Origin: Sulfuritalea sp.
GTDB taxonomy: Bacteria > Pseudomonadota > Gammaproteobacteria > Burkholderiales > Rhodocyclaceae
Assembly (NCBI GenBank): GCA_016712985.1
Contig: JADJQA010000002.1
Span: forward strand, 62,001-126,000
Reading direction: 5' to 3'
Length of the DNA: 64,000 bases
Each line of letters starts with the position of its first letter. Position 1 is the stretch's first letter. Below are positions 24,052 through 35,557 of the stretch, piece after piece. A program made the translations under genes and the position numbers. The notes under the pieces were generated by a model. The model saw only the letters and a program-made list of their open reading frames with translations, was not told the origin of the DNA and ran no database searches.

Positions 24052-26238
24052 ATGAGCCGCCCGCGCACTGCGTCGCGGCGCTGACGCTGCTGCTGACCAG
24101 CCCGCCAGCGCTGGCGCTGCCTTCCCGCCGAAAGCGCGCGCGGCGCACCAGCCTTCCGACGCCTGGCTTGCCGGCGCGCGACGGCACGCCGCTGGCGACG
24201 CGGGCGCCTGACCGCAGCGCGCGCCGCCTGCCCTGGGTCAAGCTGCGGGACATCTCCCCGGCGCTGCACCGCGCGGGTGCTGATTTCCGAGGACAGGCTT
24301 TCGACAGCCACGGTGGATCGTGGCATGCCGCCGCGGCGGGAGCTTGGGGCAACCTGTGAATGAGAGGAGGCGCGGCGCCAGCACCTTGGAGCATGCAATT
24401 GGTCGGCCTGCCTGACGCGGAGTCGCGGCGCAAGGGCCGGCAGCTTGTTGGAGAAGATTGACTCAGACCGCCGGCGCGTTGCTCCCTGAACGGCACTGGA
24501 GCAAGGACCAGATCCTCGAAGCCTATCTGAACCTGGTGCCGTTTCGCGGCGAACCTGAAGGCGTCGCAGCGATGAGCCGCGGGCTGTTCGGCAAGGCGGC
24601 CGGAAGGTCTCGACGAACAGGAAGCCGCGCTAGCCGCGGCCCTGCTGCGCGCACTCGAACGCCAGGCCCGACCTCGTCGCGCGGACGCGCCTGAGAGCCT
24701 GCTCAGGGAAATGCAGCGCGAGGCGCTGTGCCGGGACATCGATGCCGTGGCCGCCGTGGCCTTGGGCAGCGTGCTGCATCGCCCCGACCAGACGCCGCAA
24801 CTGGCCCCGCATCTGGCCGTGAAGCTGCTGACGCAGCCCGGCCAGCGCATCAAATCCACACTGGACGCCGGTGGCAGCGCTTTGCCGGCGAGACGCTACG
24901 CCGCCACCTGGGCGCGCTGGAAAAGCGCAACGTCGAAGATGGCGCAGTGCTGGTGGCGGACAACGCGTCGGGCGAAATCCTCGATGGGTCGGCTCCAGCG
25001 GCGAACCTCGGATGCCGCCGAGGTGGATGGCGTCACCGCGCGCTACGCCAGGCCGGCCCTCGACGCTCAAGCCCTTCTCTACGGCCTGGCCTTCGAACGC
25101 CGCGACCTGACCGCGGCCTCGCTGATCGAGGATGCGCCGACGCTGGCCACCGGCAACGGGCTCTACGCGCCGCAGAACTACGAGCCTGACTATCGCGGCT
25201 GGGCAGCGCGCGCATGGCGCTGGCCGGCTCGCTCAACGTGCCGGCGGTAAGACGCTGGTGCGCATCGGCGCCGACGAATTCCAGCAGCGCCTGCGCCGCT
25301 TCGGCTTCGATAGCCTGACTGAGCGCGGCGACTGGTACGGCCGACAGCCTGGCGCTGGGCTCCGCGGACATATCCCTGCTGATGCTGAAGCCAATGCCTA
25401 CCGCACGCTGGCCAACGATGGCGCTGGAGCAGCCTGCGCGCGCGACGCCCGAAGCGCAAGGCGCCCGGCCTGCCGGGCCGACTCCTGTGGCACATTTGGC
25501 GGTAGCCTGCGTCGGGCGATGTCGCCATAAGCCAGCTTCCTGGTCGGCGACATCCTGGCAGACCACGCCGCGCGCGCCGGCAGCTTCGGCCTCGAATCCT
25601 GGCTCGCCACACCCTACTGGAGCGCGGCCAAGACCGGTACCAGCAAGGACATGCGCGACAACCGGGTGCGGGCTTCTCGCGCCGGAGTACGGTCGCGGTG
25701 GGTGGCACGCTTCGGGCGCGGCGAGGCGATGTATCCGGTATCGGGCGCGGCGCCGGTATGGCGCGAGGTGATGGACTGGCTGCACCGCGGCGACGCTGCC
25801 GGACGCGGCAGGGTGAACAGCAGGGCGGGCCGAGGCGCCACCGGGAATGGTGGCGCAAACGATCCGCTTCGAGCCGTCCGCGCAGCACACGGCCGAGCCG
25901 CAACGGCGCGAGTGGTTTATCGGCGGCACCGAGCGCAGCGTCGTGCGTCCTGCCCAGGCACAGGCCCTGGCACGGATCAGCTACCCGGCCGAGGGAATGG
26001 TGATCGCGCTCGACCCGGACATTCCACCGGGTCGCCAGCGGCCCCCGCTGCAACTGTCGGCAAGGGGCGCGGGGCTGGCTGGCAATGGCGCATCGACGGC
26101 CAACCCGCCGGTCGCGCCGACCGCGCCAGCCGCTGGCTGCCGCAGCCGGGCAAGCACCGCCTGGCTCTGGTGGATGCCAAGGACGCCGAACTCGATGCCG
26201 TGGCCTTTGAAGTCAGGGCCCTGCGCGGCCGGCGCTGA
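24052..26238 (+). pseudogene. pbpC: Penicillin-binding protein 1C, multiply frameshifted
   Basis: Blocks of a PBP1C are readable in order. RSARRLPWVKLRDISPALHR opens the transglycosylase domain; ALERHWSKDQILEAYLNLVP and AAMSRGLFGKA follow. RIKSTLDAG and GAVLVADNASGEIL come from the transpeptidase domain, and SAAKTGTSKDMRDN holds its KTG motif. A C-terminal BiPBP-like domain ends VAFEVRALRGRR. Many indels are spread over 2.2 kb, and the SxxK serine region (about 25050) is scrambled. Intact, it would polymerise and crosslink peptidoglycan in the periplasm. Confidence 0.75.
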
Positions 26239-26362
26239 CACCGCGAAGCCACAACCCCTACGTCATAATGTTTGACGCCCCGATATGAGCTTGAACTTCG
26301 GAGCATTAACGATGACGATGAGCGATCACACGGTACGAATGTGCGACGAGCACTCGTAATCT

Positions 26363-26665
26363 TCAGATGCTCAAGACCTGAATCAGACGATTCAGCATCT
26401 TGAATTCGTTATCGCTTTCAAGCGAAAGAATTGCGTCGCGAAGGGCCGGCACATACAGTGAATCCATTGCATTCGCACGAGTAACCTCCAAGCCATTCGG
26501 TGGGTCGTACAAATACTGGATTTCGCTTAGAGATTGCCGAATGACAAACACACCGACAGGATCGTCAGCAACATCCCGATCTGCAGCGTCGAGATAGTGA
26601 TCGCAGATATCTATCTGGCTGCTGAGCCAGTGATAACAAAGCTCCCTTCCCAACGAATCAACCAG
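26363..26665 (-). CDS. Hypothetical protein of about 100 residues
   Basis: The frame ends VPALRDAILSLESDNEFKML and NRLIQVLSI, and includes DICDHYLDAADRDVADDPVG and VFVIRQSLSEIQYLYDPPN. The composition is that of a real soluble protein, and the lower GC matches the PRTase remnant just upstream. No ATG is suitably placed; CTG or TTG codons at 26665 or 26653 are possible starts, so it may be truncated. I do not recognise the family. It probably shared a transcript with the PRTase gene. Confidence 0.4.
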   Translation of the reverse strand: MVDSLGRELCYHWLSSQIDICDHYLDAADRDVADDPVGVFVIRQSLSEIQYLYDPPNGLEVTRANAMDSLYVPALRDAILSLESDNEFKMLNRLIQVLSI

Positions 26666-27108
26666 GGTGTTTCGACATTTTGCCTTGTTGATATTGGGTG
26701 ATTCGGGGGAAGTCCGATCGCTTGAATACGGCGCGCACCATGCGATATTGCGCTTCCAAGGCTTGGCGTCCGCCTTGCTCTCTATCAACCAATGCGACGA
26801 TGCCGATGATCCGGTAACCTGCTTCCGCAAAATGCGTGCATGCATGCTTGGTTGAGTTCCCGGTAGTAATCACATCATCAACGACAACAATAGTGGTTCC
26901 CTTCGGAAGTTGGTTTTCAATGCGGTTCATGGTGCCGTTTTTTTGGCTTCTTTGCGGACGCTGGAACCGCGAACTGTCTTCATCCCTCGCTCAAAGGCTT
27001 TCATAGCGACTGCTGCCGTTATGAAATCGGCGCCCATTGTCAGTCCGCCGATTGCGTCTAGGGTTACGGGTTCTACACACGAAATGGGACAGGTGGCAGC
27101 CTCAAGCT
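26658..27108 (-). pseudogene. Orotate-phosphoribosyltransferase-like protein, frameshifted
   Basis: Upstream frame: VEPVTLDAIGGLTMGADFIT, AAVAMKAFERG and RGSSVRKEAKK. After a one-base change at an A7 run it continues GTMNRIENQLPKGT and TIVVVDDVITTGNSTKHACT, then IGIVALVDREQGG. VVVDDVITTGNST is the PRPP-binding loop and VRKEAKK.GT the catalytic loop of PyrE-type enzymes. The N-terminal part before VEPVT is not recognisable. GC is lower than in neighbours, hinting at transfer. It is probably a defence-associated or stray PRTase rather than the housekeeping pyrE. Confidence 0.65.
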
Positions 27109-27285
27109 AGGGCAAGAAACTAATTTTTATCTATACGTATTGCTTCAACATGACGTTTGGAGCAGCAGTATGTAAGAGCTGGATGCCTCTCCAACCGAAT
27201 ACATCAGAATACGCGACTGGTTCCGTATCTTTGTAACCAATAGCAGTTTGAAGCGCGCCAATACGCTGCGAAGGCGAGACGACGA

Positions 27286-27313
27286 TTGACATCAAGGGCA
27301 AAGCGTTTAGAAT
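27286..27313 (+). promoter_or_regulatory. sigma-70 promoter of rpsU
   Basis: TTGACA (27286-27291), a 16-bp spacer and TAGAAT (27308-27313) lie 33 bp before the rpsU start. This is a strong promoter for the rpsU-yqeY-dnaG-rpoD cluster. Confidence 0.85.
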
Positions 27314-27346
27314 CCGCGCCTTTCCCGCCTCTCCAGGACAATTTCA

Positions 27347-27559
27347 ATGCCGGGTATTCGCCTCAAGGAAAACGAGCCGTTCGAAGTCGCGATCCGTCGC
27401 TTCAAGCGCGCCATCGAAAAGACTGGCCTGCTCACCGAGCTGCGCGCACGCGAGTTCTACGAAAAGCCCACCACCGAGCGCAAGCGCAAGGCCGCGGCGG
27501 CAGTCAAGCGCCATCACAAGCGCATTCGCAGCCAGCTCCTGCCGCCCAAGATGTTTTGA
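27347..27559 (+). CDS. rpsU: 30S ribosomal protein S21
   Basis: The 70-residue product MPGIRLKENEPFEVAIRRFK, RAIEKTGLLTELRAREFYEK ends in a basic tail, HHKRIRSQLLPPKMF. It is full-length S21, which binds the 30S platform near the anti-SD and helps initiation. It is the first gene of the macromolecular-synthesis cluster. A terminator hairpin 55 bp downstream would limit read-through to the later genes. Confidence 0.96.
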   Translation: MPGIRLKENEPFEVAIRRFKRAIEKTGLLTELRAREFYEKPTTERKRKAAAAVKRHHKRIRSQLLPPKMF

Positions 27560-27614
27560 GCCAGGCTGTGGTTCGCGGCAACAAGCGAACCGCAGCCTCA
27601 CCGCATCATGACGG

Positions 27615-27636
27615 AAACCGCCTCCCGGCGGTTTTT
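27615..27636 (+). terminator. Hairpin terminator/attenuator after rpsU
   Basis: The stem AAACCGCC with loop TCCC and complement GGCGGTTT runs into TTTT and then GTGTTTTTG. A partial terminator between rpsU and dnaG is a known feature of this operon in E. coli, where it keeps S21 levels above primase. Here it lies before yqeY. Confidence 0.8.
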
Positions 27637-27739
27637 GTGTTTTTGTGTCCCTGCGCGACGCAGGGAAGGTATTCCCTGGCGGGATATGTCCCCGGCGTGA
27701 GCCAGGGTCGGTATCCAGGCGACTGAAAAGGATGGTCTG

Positions 27740-28189
27740 ATGACACTTGAAACGCGTATCGACGATGATTGGAAGGTCGCGATGAAGGCTGGCGAGCGGG
27801 CCAGGAAAGACGCGCTGAGCCTGCTACGCGCGGCCATCAAGCAGAAACGGGTCGACGAGAAAGTGGTGATCGACGACGCGGCAGTGATTGCCGTGATCGA
27901 AAAAATGCTCAAGCAGCGCAAGGACTCGATCACCCAGTACGAAGCCGCCAAACGCCAGGATCTGGCCGATGCGGAGAAGTTCGAGGTCTCGGTGCTGGCG
28001 ACCTACATGCCGCAGGGCCTGGGCGCCGCCGAGGTCGAGGCGATCGTCGCGGCCGCTATCGCCGCCTCAGGCGCCAAGGTGCCATCGGACATGGGCAAGG
28101 TGATTGCGTTGGTCAAGCCCCAGGTGGCCGGCCGCGCCGACATGGGGGAAGTCTCGAAGCTCGTCAAGGCGAGGCTTGCGGGGGCGTAG
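27740..28189 (+). CDS. GatB/YqeY domain protein
   Basis: The 149-residue product MTLETRIDDDWKVAMKAGER, ARKDALSLLRAAIKQ is a YqeY-type protein whose helical fold resembles the tRNA-binding tail of GatB. The KDALSLLR.AIK and IPSDMGKVI-like (VPSDMGKVIALVKPQVAGRA) blocks are typical. The function is not settled; a role related to tRNA amidation has been proposed. It lies in the rpsU-dnaG interval, as in many betaproteobacteria. AAGGA precedes the ATG. Confidence 0.9.
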   Translation: MTLETRIDDDWKVAMKAGERARKDALSLLRAAIKQKRVDEKVVIDDAAVIAVIEKMLKQRKDSITQYEAAKRQDLADAEKFEVSVLATYMPQGLGAAEVEAIVAAAIAASGAKVPSDMGKVIALVKPQVAGRADMGEVSKLVKARLAGA

Positions 28190-28243
28190 CACGGGACCCA
28201 TCCCCGGTTCGGCCGCCGCCCGGCTTCCGGGCATAATGGTCGC

Positions 28244-30028
28244 GTGATTCCCGAAAGCTTCGTCCAGGAACTGCTTGCCCGCATCGACATCGTCGATGTG
28301 ATCGAACGCTACGTCCCGCTGCGCAAGGCGGGCGCCAACTACAGCGCCTGCTGCCCCTTCCATTCCGAGAAAACCCCGTCCTTCACGGTCAGTCCGTCGA
28401 AGCAGTTCTATCACTGCTTCGGCTGTGGCGCGCACGGCAGCGCCATCGGCTTCCTGATGCAGCATGCTGGCATCGGCTTCATCGAGGCGGTCGAGGATCT
28501 GGCCTCCGCCGCGGGCATGCAGGTGCCGCACGAAGAGCGCAACGCTGCGATCCGGGCGAAGAAAGCGCCGCTGACCGAGTTGATGGCGCGTGCGATGCAC
28601 TTCTATCGCGAGCAATTGAAGACCGCGCCAAAGGCTGTCGACTACCTGAAGAATCGCGGCCTGACGGGTGAAATCGCCGCCAGGTTCGGCCTTGGCTACG
28701 CACCCGCCGACTGGCAGGCCTTGCAACAGACCTTCGCTGATTACAATGACCCGGCGCTGGTCGAATGCGGGCTGGTCATCGTCAACGAGCAGGGCCGCCG
28801 CTACGACCGCTTCCGCGACCGGGTGATGTTTCCGATCCTCGACCAGCGCGGCAACGTGATCGGCTTTGGCGGCCGGGTGATCGGCCACTCGAAGGAGGCA
28901 AATGCCGACGGAACGTCAGTTGGACCAAAGTACCTGAATTCGCCGGAAACTCCGCTGTTCGAGAAAGGTCGCGAGCTCTATGGCCTGACCCAGGCGCGGC
29001 AGGCGATCCGCGACACCGACACCGTCATTGTGGTCGAAGGCTACATGGACGTCGTGGCGCTGGCGCAGCATGGCGTGGGCAATGCCGTGGCCACGCTGGG
29101 CACCGCATGCACTCCCACCCATGTGCACAAACTGCTGCGTCAGGCATCGAAAGTGGTGTTCTGCTTCGACGGCGACGCCGCCGGGCGCAAGGCCGCCTGG
29201 CGGGCGCTGGAAGCCAGCCTGGAACAACTGTCGGACGACAAGTCGGCCGGCTTCCTGTTCCTGCCGCCGGAACACGATCCCGACAGCTTCGTCCGTGCCG
29301 AAGGCGCGGAGACCTTCCGGCGCCTGGTCGCCCATCCCACCACGCTGACAGAATTCCTGTTGCGCGAACTCAAGACCGACGTCGATCTGGCCAGCGCCGA
29401 GGGCCGCGCCCGCCTGGTGCACGAAGCCAAGCCGCACCTGACGCGGCTCGCCGCTCCGATCTTGCGCGTGCAACTGGTCAAGGCCGTGGCCGAGGCGTCG
29501 GCCCTGACTCAGGCCGAGGTGGAAACTCAGTGCGGTCTCAAGCCCGCCGCGCGCGGCCGCCCGGCGCCGCCGAGAACGCGACAGCGGCCGACGCCGTCCT
29601 CGGTCGAATACAAACTCCTCCAGATCGTGCTGCACAAGCCGGAATGGGCGGCGCGCCTGCCCCTGGAACTGATCAATGTCGAACGTCCGGAAGGCCAGGC
29701 GCTGAGTGCCATCGCCGACGCCATCGACCACGGGGAAATGCCCGCGGGCGGTTTCGGCCTGCTGCTGGAATTCTTCCGCAACACGCCGCACGAGGCGCTG
29801 ATTGCCGCGATCGCGGCAAACATGGTCGAAGAAGTCGATCTTGGCGCGCTTGAAGCCATGTTCAACGATTCAGTCGTGCGCCTGCGCCACACCGCCCTCA
29901 CCGCCGAAATCGAGCAGCTCACCGCTCGCGCCAGGCAGGGCTTGAACCCGGAAGAAAGGCAACGTCTGGCCGAACTGCTGGCAAAGAAACGGCCCGCCGC
30001 GCCCTCGACGAGCGGTCCCCCGATCTGA
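28244..30028 (+). CDS. dnaG: DNA primase
   Basis: The 594-residue primase makes RNA primers at the replication fork. The N-terminal CHC2 zinc finger has C37, H40, C58 and C61 in CCPFHSEKTPSF and HCFGCGAHGS. The catalytic core includes FRDRVMFPILDQRGNVIGFG and the TOPRIM motif VVEGYMDVVALAQHG at about residue 262, then FDGDAAGRKAAWRALE. The C-terminal helicase-binding domain ends the protein. The start is GTG. The frame is intact. The rpoD promoter overlaps its stop. Confidence 0.96.
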   Translation: MIPESFVQELLARIDIVDVIERYVPLRKAGANYSACCPFHSEKTPSFTVSPSKQFYHCFGCGAHGSAIGFLMQHAGIGFIEAVEDLASAAGMQVPHEERNAAIRAKKAPLTELMARAMHFYREQLKTAPKAVDYLKNRGLTGEIAARFGLGYAPADWQALQQTFADYNDPALVECGLVIVNEQGRRYDRFRDRVMFPILDQRGNVIGFGGRVIGHSKEANADGTSVGPKYLNSPETPLFEKGRELYGLTQARQAIRDTDTVIVVEGYMDVVALAQHGVGNAVATLGTACTPTHVHKLLRQASKVVFCFDGDAAGRKAAWRALEASLEQLSDDKSAGFLFLPPEHDPDSFVRAEGAETFRRLVAHPTTLTEFLLRELKTDVDLASAEGRARLVHEAKPHLTRLAAPILRVQLVKAVAEASALTQAEVETQCGLKPAARGRPAPPRTRQRPTPSSVEYKLLQIVLHKPEWAARLPLELINVERPEGQALSAIADAIDHGEMPAGGFGLLLEFFRNTPHEALIAAIAANMVEEVDLGALEAMFNDSVVRLRHTALTAEIEQLTARARQGLNPEERQRLAELLAKKRPAAPSTSGPPI

Positions 30029-30034
30029 TATAAT
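30005..30034 (+). promoter_or_regulatory. Putative rpoD promoter overlapping the end of dnaG
   Basis: A perfect TATAAT (30029-30034) begins at the first base after the dnaG stop, with a weak -35 TCGACG (30005-30010) at an 18-bp spacer inside dnaG. This would allow rpoD to be expressed apart from dnaG, with a leader of about 100 bases. Confidence 0.65.
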
Positions 30035-30139
30035 CCTCGGTTCTCCAGCGCTTTCACGGCGCGCCGCTGTTGGTCTGCCCGCGCGCATCGCGCGGACCGG
30101 CACCGCCGCGCCGCAATCGCGTCCCAGCCGAGGATAGTC

Positions 30140-32344
<2,205 letters not shown>

Positions 32345-32394
32345 TTGCGCATCACCAACGGCTCATGCAACGCGGGCCGTTGCGGTTCCACGCA

Positions 32395-32470
32395 GGGCCT
32401 GTAGCTCAATGGTTAGAGCAGAGGACTCATAATCCTTTGGTTGCGAGTTCGAGTCTCGCTGGGCCCACCA
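32395..32470 (+). tRNA. tRNA-Ile with CAU anticodon (lysidine-modified type)
   Basis: A 76-base cloverleaf with encoded CCA: the acceptor GGGCCTG pairs with TGGGCCC (two wobble pairs), the anticodon loop is ACTCATAATC, and the T arm is GCGAG TTCGAGT CTCGC. The CAU anticodon could be Met, but the CTCATAATC loop with the following TTTGGTTGC variable region matches ileX-type genes, in which TilS changes C34 to lysidine to read AUA. The amino-acid identity is inference. Confidence 0.85.
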
Positions 32471-32600
32471 GCACTTTGCGGGGGTTGGCAGAAAGTGGCG
32501 GCCGACCCGTTTCCCGTCCTTCTGGACGGCAGGCATTTGGCAGTTTTGAATAATGCAGGCGGTGGATACCATGTTTTCACCTTCAAGCGGAGCATTGGAT

Positions 32601-32846
32601 ATGCAAGAGATAATGCAATACCTCAAAGACAATGGTCAGCGCTTCGACTCGGAAATTGCTGCCGCGACGGGGCTCTCGCTGGCCAAGGTGCGCCGCTCGA
32701 TTTCCGACCTGTCGGCGCGCGGCGAGATCTCCAAGTGCAGCGTGACCCGATTCAACGACGGCGAGAAGATCGAGGCCGTGCTGTGCCGCGTGGCGGGATA
32801 CATTCCGCCCAAGAGCCCCGGCAGGAAACCCGGCCCGTCAAGCTAG
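32601..32846 (+). CDS. Small winged-helix DNA-binding protein
   Basis: The 81-residue product MQEIMQYLKDNGQRFDSEIA, AATGLSLAKVRRSISDLSAR has a clear helix-turn-helix and wing (GEISKCSVTRFNDGEKIEAV) and a Pro-rich basic tail, KSPGRKPGPSS. It resembles FaeA/MarR-size regulators conserved in related betaproteobacteria. The start could be 48 bases further upstream (32553). No target is evident. It lies 130 bp after the tRNA and may use its own promoter. Confidence 0.65.
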   Translation: MQEIMQYLKDNGQRFDSEIAAATGLSLAKVRRSISDLSARGEISKCSVTRFNDGEKIEAVLCRVAGYIPPKSPGRKPGPSS

Positions 32847-32884
32847 CGGGGTGCTGGTAAATTCTTCTGGCGCGGCATCCTTTT

Positions 32885-32946
32885 ACGCGTCGCTCCCGCC
32901 CCGGATCGGGGTCCGGGCTGACGTTCCTGCGCGGGAATGACGACGA
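32885..32946. repeat. Extragenic palindromic repeat
   Basis: A CCCGCCCCGGATCGGGGTCC hairpin is followed by GTTCCTGCGCGGGAATGACG, the same arm type as the 19806 repeat (TTCC.GCG..GGAA). It sits between the winged-helix gene and the patatin gene. Confidence 0.6.
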
Positions 32947-33022
32947 TTGGCCCAGCACAGCACCAAGCGGCCAGGCCTTTTGCGACCAGCGCCCACGTGT
33001 GGCGCCTGACAAACGTTTTCGT

Positions 33023-33916
33023 ATGCTCGCCAGCCCTCGCCTACTGCTGACCGTGCTTGCCGTCGCCTGGCTGCCCGGCTGCGCCTTGCTCGGCGAGAAG
33101 GCGGCGCCAGCACCGGCGCCGGTGCCAATCAAGATCGGCCTTGCCCTGGGCGGCGGCGCGGCGCGCGGCTTCGCCCACATCGGCGTGATCAAGGCGCTCG
33201 AAGCACAGGGCATCGTTCCCGACATCGTGGTCGGCACCAGCGCCGGCGCCGTGGTCGGCGCGCTTTACTCCTCCGGTCTTTCCGGCTTCGAGCTGCAGAA
33301 GATGGCAATGGAGATGGACGAGGGCCAGATTGGCGACTGGTCCCTGCCCGACCGTGGCGTGTTCAAGGGCGAAGCGCTGCAGAACTTCGTCAATCGCTCG
33401 GTCGCCAACCGGCCGCTGGAAAAACTGCCGCGCAGCTTCGGCGTGGTCGCCACGGATCTGAAGAGCGGCGAATCGGTGGTCTTTCGCAGCGGCAACACCG
33501 GCATGGCGGTGCGCGCCTCGTCCGCGGTGCCCGGTGTGTTCCAGCCGGTGAGCATCAACGGCCGCGAGTATGTCGATGGCGGCCTCGTCAGCCCGATCCC
33601 GGCGCGCGCAGCGCGCAGCCTCGGCGCCAATTTCGTGATTGCCGTCGACATCTCCGTCAAGCCGCGCGACGCACGCACCTCGAGCACGCTCGACGTGCTG
33701 CTGCAAACCTTCGCCATCATGGGGCAGTCGATAAGCCGTTACGAGACGGCGGAAGCGGATATCGTGATTCGCCCGGTCACCGCCGAGCTGCCCGCCACCG
33801 ATTTTGCCGGCCGCCACCGCGCCGTGCTCGAAGGCGAAAAAGCCGCCGCCGCGGTCATGGCGGACATCAAGGATCGGCTGGCGCGGCTGCGCAGCAAGCC
33901 GGCGGCTGTACGCTGA
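33023..33916 (+). CDS. Patatin-like phospholipase lipoprotein (RssA-like)
   Basis: The 297-residue lipoprotein has a type II signal peptide, MLASPRLLLTVLAVAWLPGC. The patatin domain has the oxyanion loop LALGGGAARGFAHIG, the nucleophile elbow VGTSAGAVVGALYSS and the catalytic Asp in YVDGGLVSPIPAR. It should hydrolyse lipids at the membrane. The start at 33023 places the signal peptide correctly; a start 24 bases upstream is possible. The family is common in proteobacteria; the physiological substrate is unknown. Confidence 0.9.
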   Translation: MLASPRLLLTVLAVAWLPGCALLGEKAAPAPAPVPIKIGLALGGGAARGFAHIGVIKALEAQGIVPDIVVGTSAGAVVGALYSSGLSGFELQKMAMEMDEGQIGDWSLPDRGVFKGEALQNFVNRSVANRPLEKLPRSFGVVATDLKSGESVVFRSGNTGMAVRASSAVPGVFQPVSINGREYVDGGLVSPIPARAARSLGANFVIAVDISVKPRDARTSSTLDVLLQTFAIMGQSISRYETAEADIVIRPVTAELPATDFAGRHRAVLEGEKAAAAVMADIKDRLARLRSKPAAVR

Positions 33917-33934
33917 CTGAACCGGCAACCGCTT

Positions 33935-34078
33935 CAAACACAGAGGACACGGAGCCACAGAGAGCACAGAGAAAGACCTGGCCCACCGCACAGATGGGTT
34001 CACCAGGGCAATCCCCCGCCCTGCGTTCCCTGTGCCCTTCTCCGTTTCCTCTGTGTCTCCGTGCTCGCCGTGTCGAGA
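33935..34078. repeat. ACAGAGGACACGGAG-type inverted repeat
   Basis: The left arm (ACACAGAGGACACGGAG from 33937) and the right arm (CCTCTGTGTCTCCGTGCTCG, ending about 34072) are inverted copies around ~80 bp of unique sequence. The same family recurs at 35558-35660 and in one half-arm near 12930. It lies in the 3' end of the exonuclease/GIY-YIG frame, so it is either part of that gene's tail or marks a damaged gene end. Confidence 0.7.
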
Positions 34079-35473
34079 GAGGTTTCGAGCTTGGATCCCG
34101 CCCCGGCCGCCAGCGGCACCATGCGCGCAAGCGCCTTGACCAGGGATGCGATAGCTGTCGCGATCGAAGGCGGGCGTCGGCGCCTCCAGCAGGTCGTACA
34201 GTTCCGCTTCGCTGCGCGCGGTGCCGAGATGGCGCCAGTGATCGATCAGGTGCGCCTCATCGCCCTCCCTGATCCATGCCGGGCCCGGGAAGGGCCAGGC
34301 TGCAAGTCGGTGGCGGCCCAACGCCGCCATCAGGCGCGCGCTGTGGAACGACACCGGCTCCTTGCCGACGCAGGCGCCCTGGCATTGCTGCAACTGGTGC
34401 GCAAAACAGGGCTGGCCGGTCTTGAGCTTTTCCAGCCCGAGCAGCGAGTGACAGAGACCGTGTTCCTTCGCCAGTTCGGTCAGGGTGCGTTTGGCTTCCC
34501 TTGCAGTCTTGAACGGCCCGTACAAGTGCTCCTGACGGCGGAACTCGAGATCGCTGGCGAGCATCAGCAGCGGCCGCCATTCGCCGCCGGAGCGCGCTTC
34601 GACGAGCTGCCAGAAGCACTGCTCTTCATTGCGGCGCAAGGTGCGGTTGTGCATCGGCTGCAATTGCTTGATCAACGCCGCCTCCTTCAGCAGCGCGCCG
34701 ATCTCGCCGCCGGTTTCGATGCACTCGATCCGTCGCACCTGCTGCGCCAGGCTCATCTCCCTGGCCGCCGCATGGTCGGCGGCGAAATGGGACAGCACGC
34801 GCTTCTTCAGTTCCTTGCTCTTGCCGACATACAGCGGCAGATCGTTCTCGCCATAGAACAGGTAGACGCCCGCGCCTTCCGGCAGATCATCGACCGCCGC
34901 CGGGTCAAGACCCGCGGGCAGGCTCGGGCGCGCGGTGAGCAGCCTGACCGTCTCGGCCAGCAGTTCCGGCGCCACCTCGGCCCGCACCCGGTTCCAGAAC
35001 TGGTGGATCAGCCGCGCGTCGCCCAGGGCGCGATGACGGCTGCTCACGGTCAGATCGTGGCGCTCGATCAGGCTGTCCAGGTTGTGCCGCACATGCTGCG
35101 GAAACAGCTTGCGCGAAAGTCTGACGGTACACAACACCGTGGCGCGAAAATCCTCCCCGGCGCGCTTGAATTCGTTCTTCAGGAAACCGTAATCGAAGCG
35201 CGCGTTATGGGCAATGAAAAGCCGCCCTGCGAGCCGCGCCCTGACCTCGGCTGCAACATCCCCGAAGGCCGGTGCATGCGCCACCATCGCATCGGAAATC
35301 CCGGTCAGGCGCTCGATGAAGGGCGAGATCGGCGTACCCGGATTGACCAGGCAGGACCACTCGCGCACGCCGTCTTCGTCCACCTCGACAATGCCGATTT
35401 CGGTAATGCGGTCGGCCGTCGCCGTGGCGCCGGTGGTTTCGAGGTCGACAAAGGCGAGGGCGGGGAAGGACAC
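34000..35473 (-). CDS. DEDD exonuclease fused to a GIY-YIG nuclease domain, 3' frameshift
   Basis: The N-terminal domain is a PolC-epsilon-type 3'-5' exonuclease: VDLETTG (D10, E12), IAHNARFDYGF, and H147..D152 in SRHRALGDARL. From residue ~200 a GIY-YIG domain follows (GVYLFYGENDLPLYVGKS), as in UvrC/Cho. The family is known as a predicted repair nuclease. Near codon 455 one extra C (in ATCCCTGGTC) shifts the frame; corrected, it ends at 34000-34002 at ~490 residues. Uncorrected, the frame stays open antisense through the patatin gene for ~810 residues, surely an artefact. Confidence 0.82.
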
Positions 35474-35557
35474 GGATTGGAGGGAGGCTTGGAGCGCGAC
35501 GCATCATACCGCGCGGAGTCCTGCGATAATCCTGGAAAATGCTTTGAAACCTGTTTC

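Noticed and set aside
32395..32470. tRNA-Met by anticodon CAT
   Set aside because: Loop and variable-region features match lysidine-type tRNA-Ile genes better than initiator or elongator tRNA-Met. I kept Ile with the identity noted as inference.
33041..34000. Long open antisense frame over the patatin gene
   Set aside because: It continues the exonuclease gene only because of one extra base; the residues there have no family motifs and mirror the codon pattern of the opposite strand.
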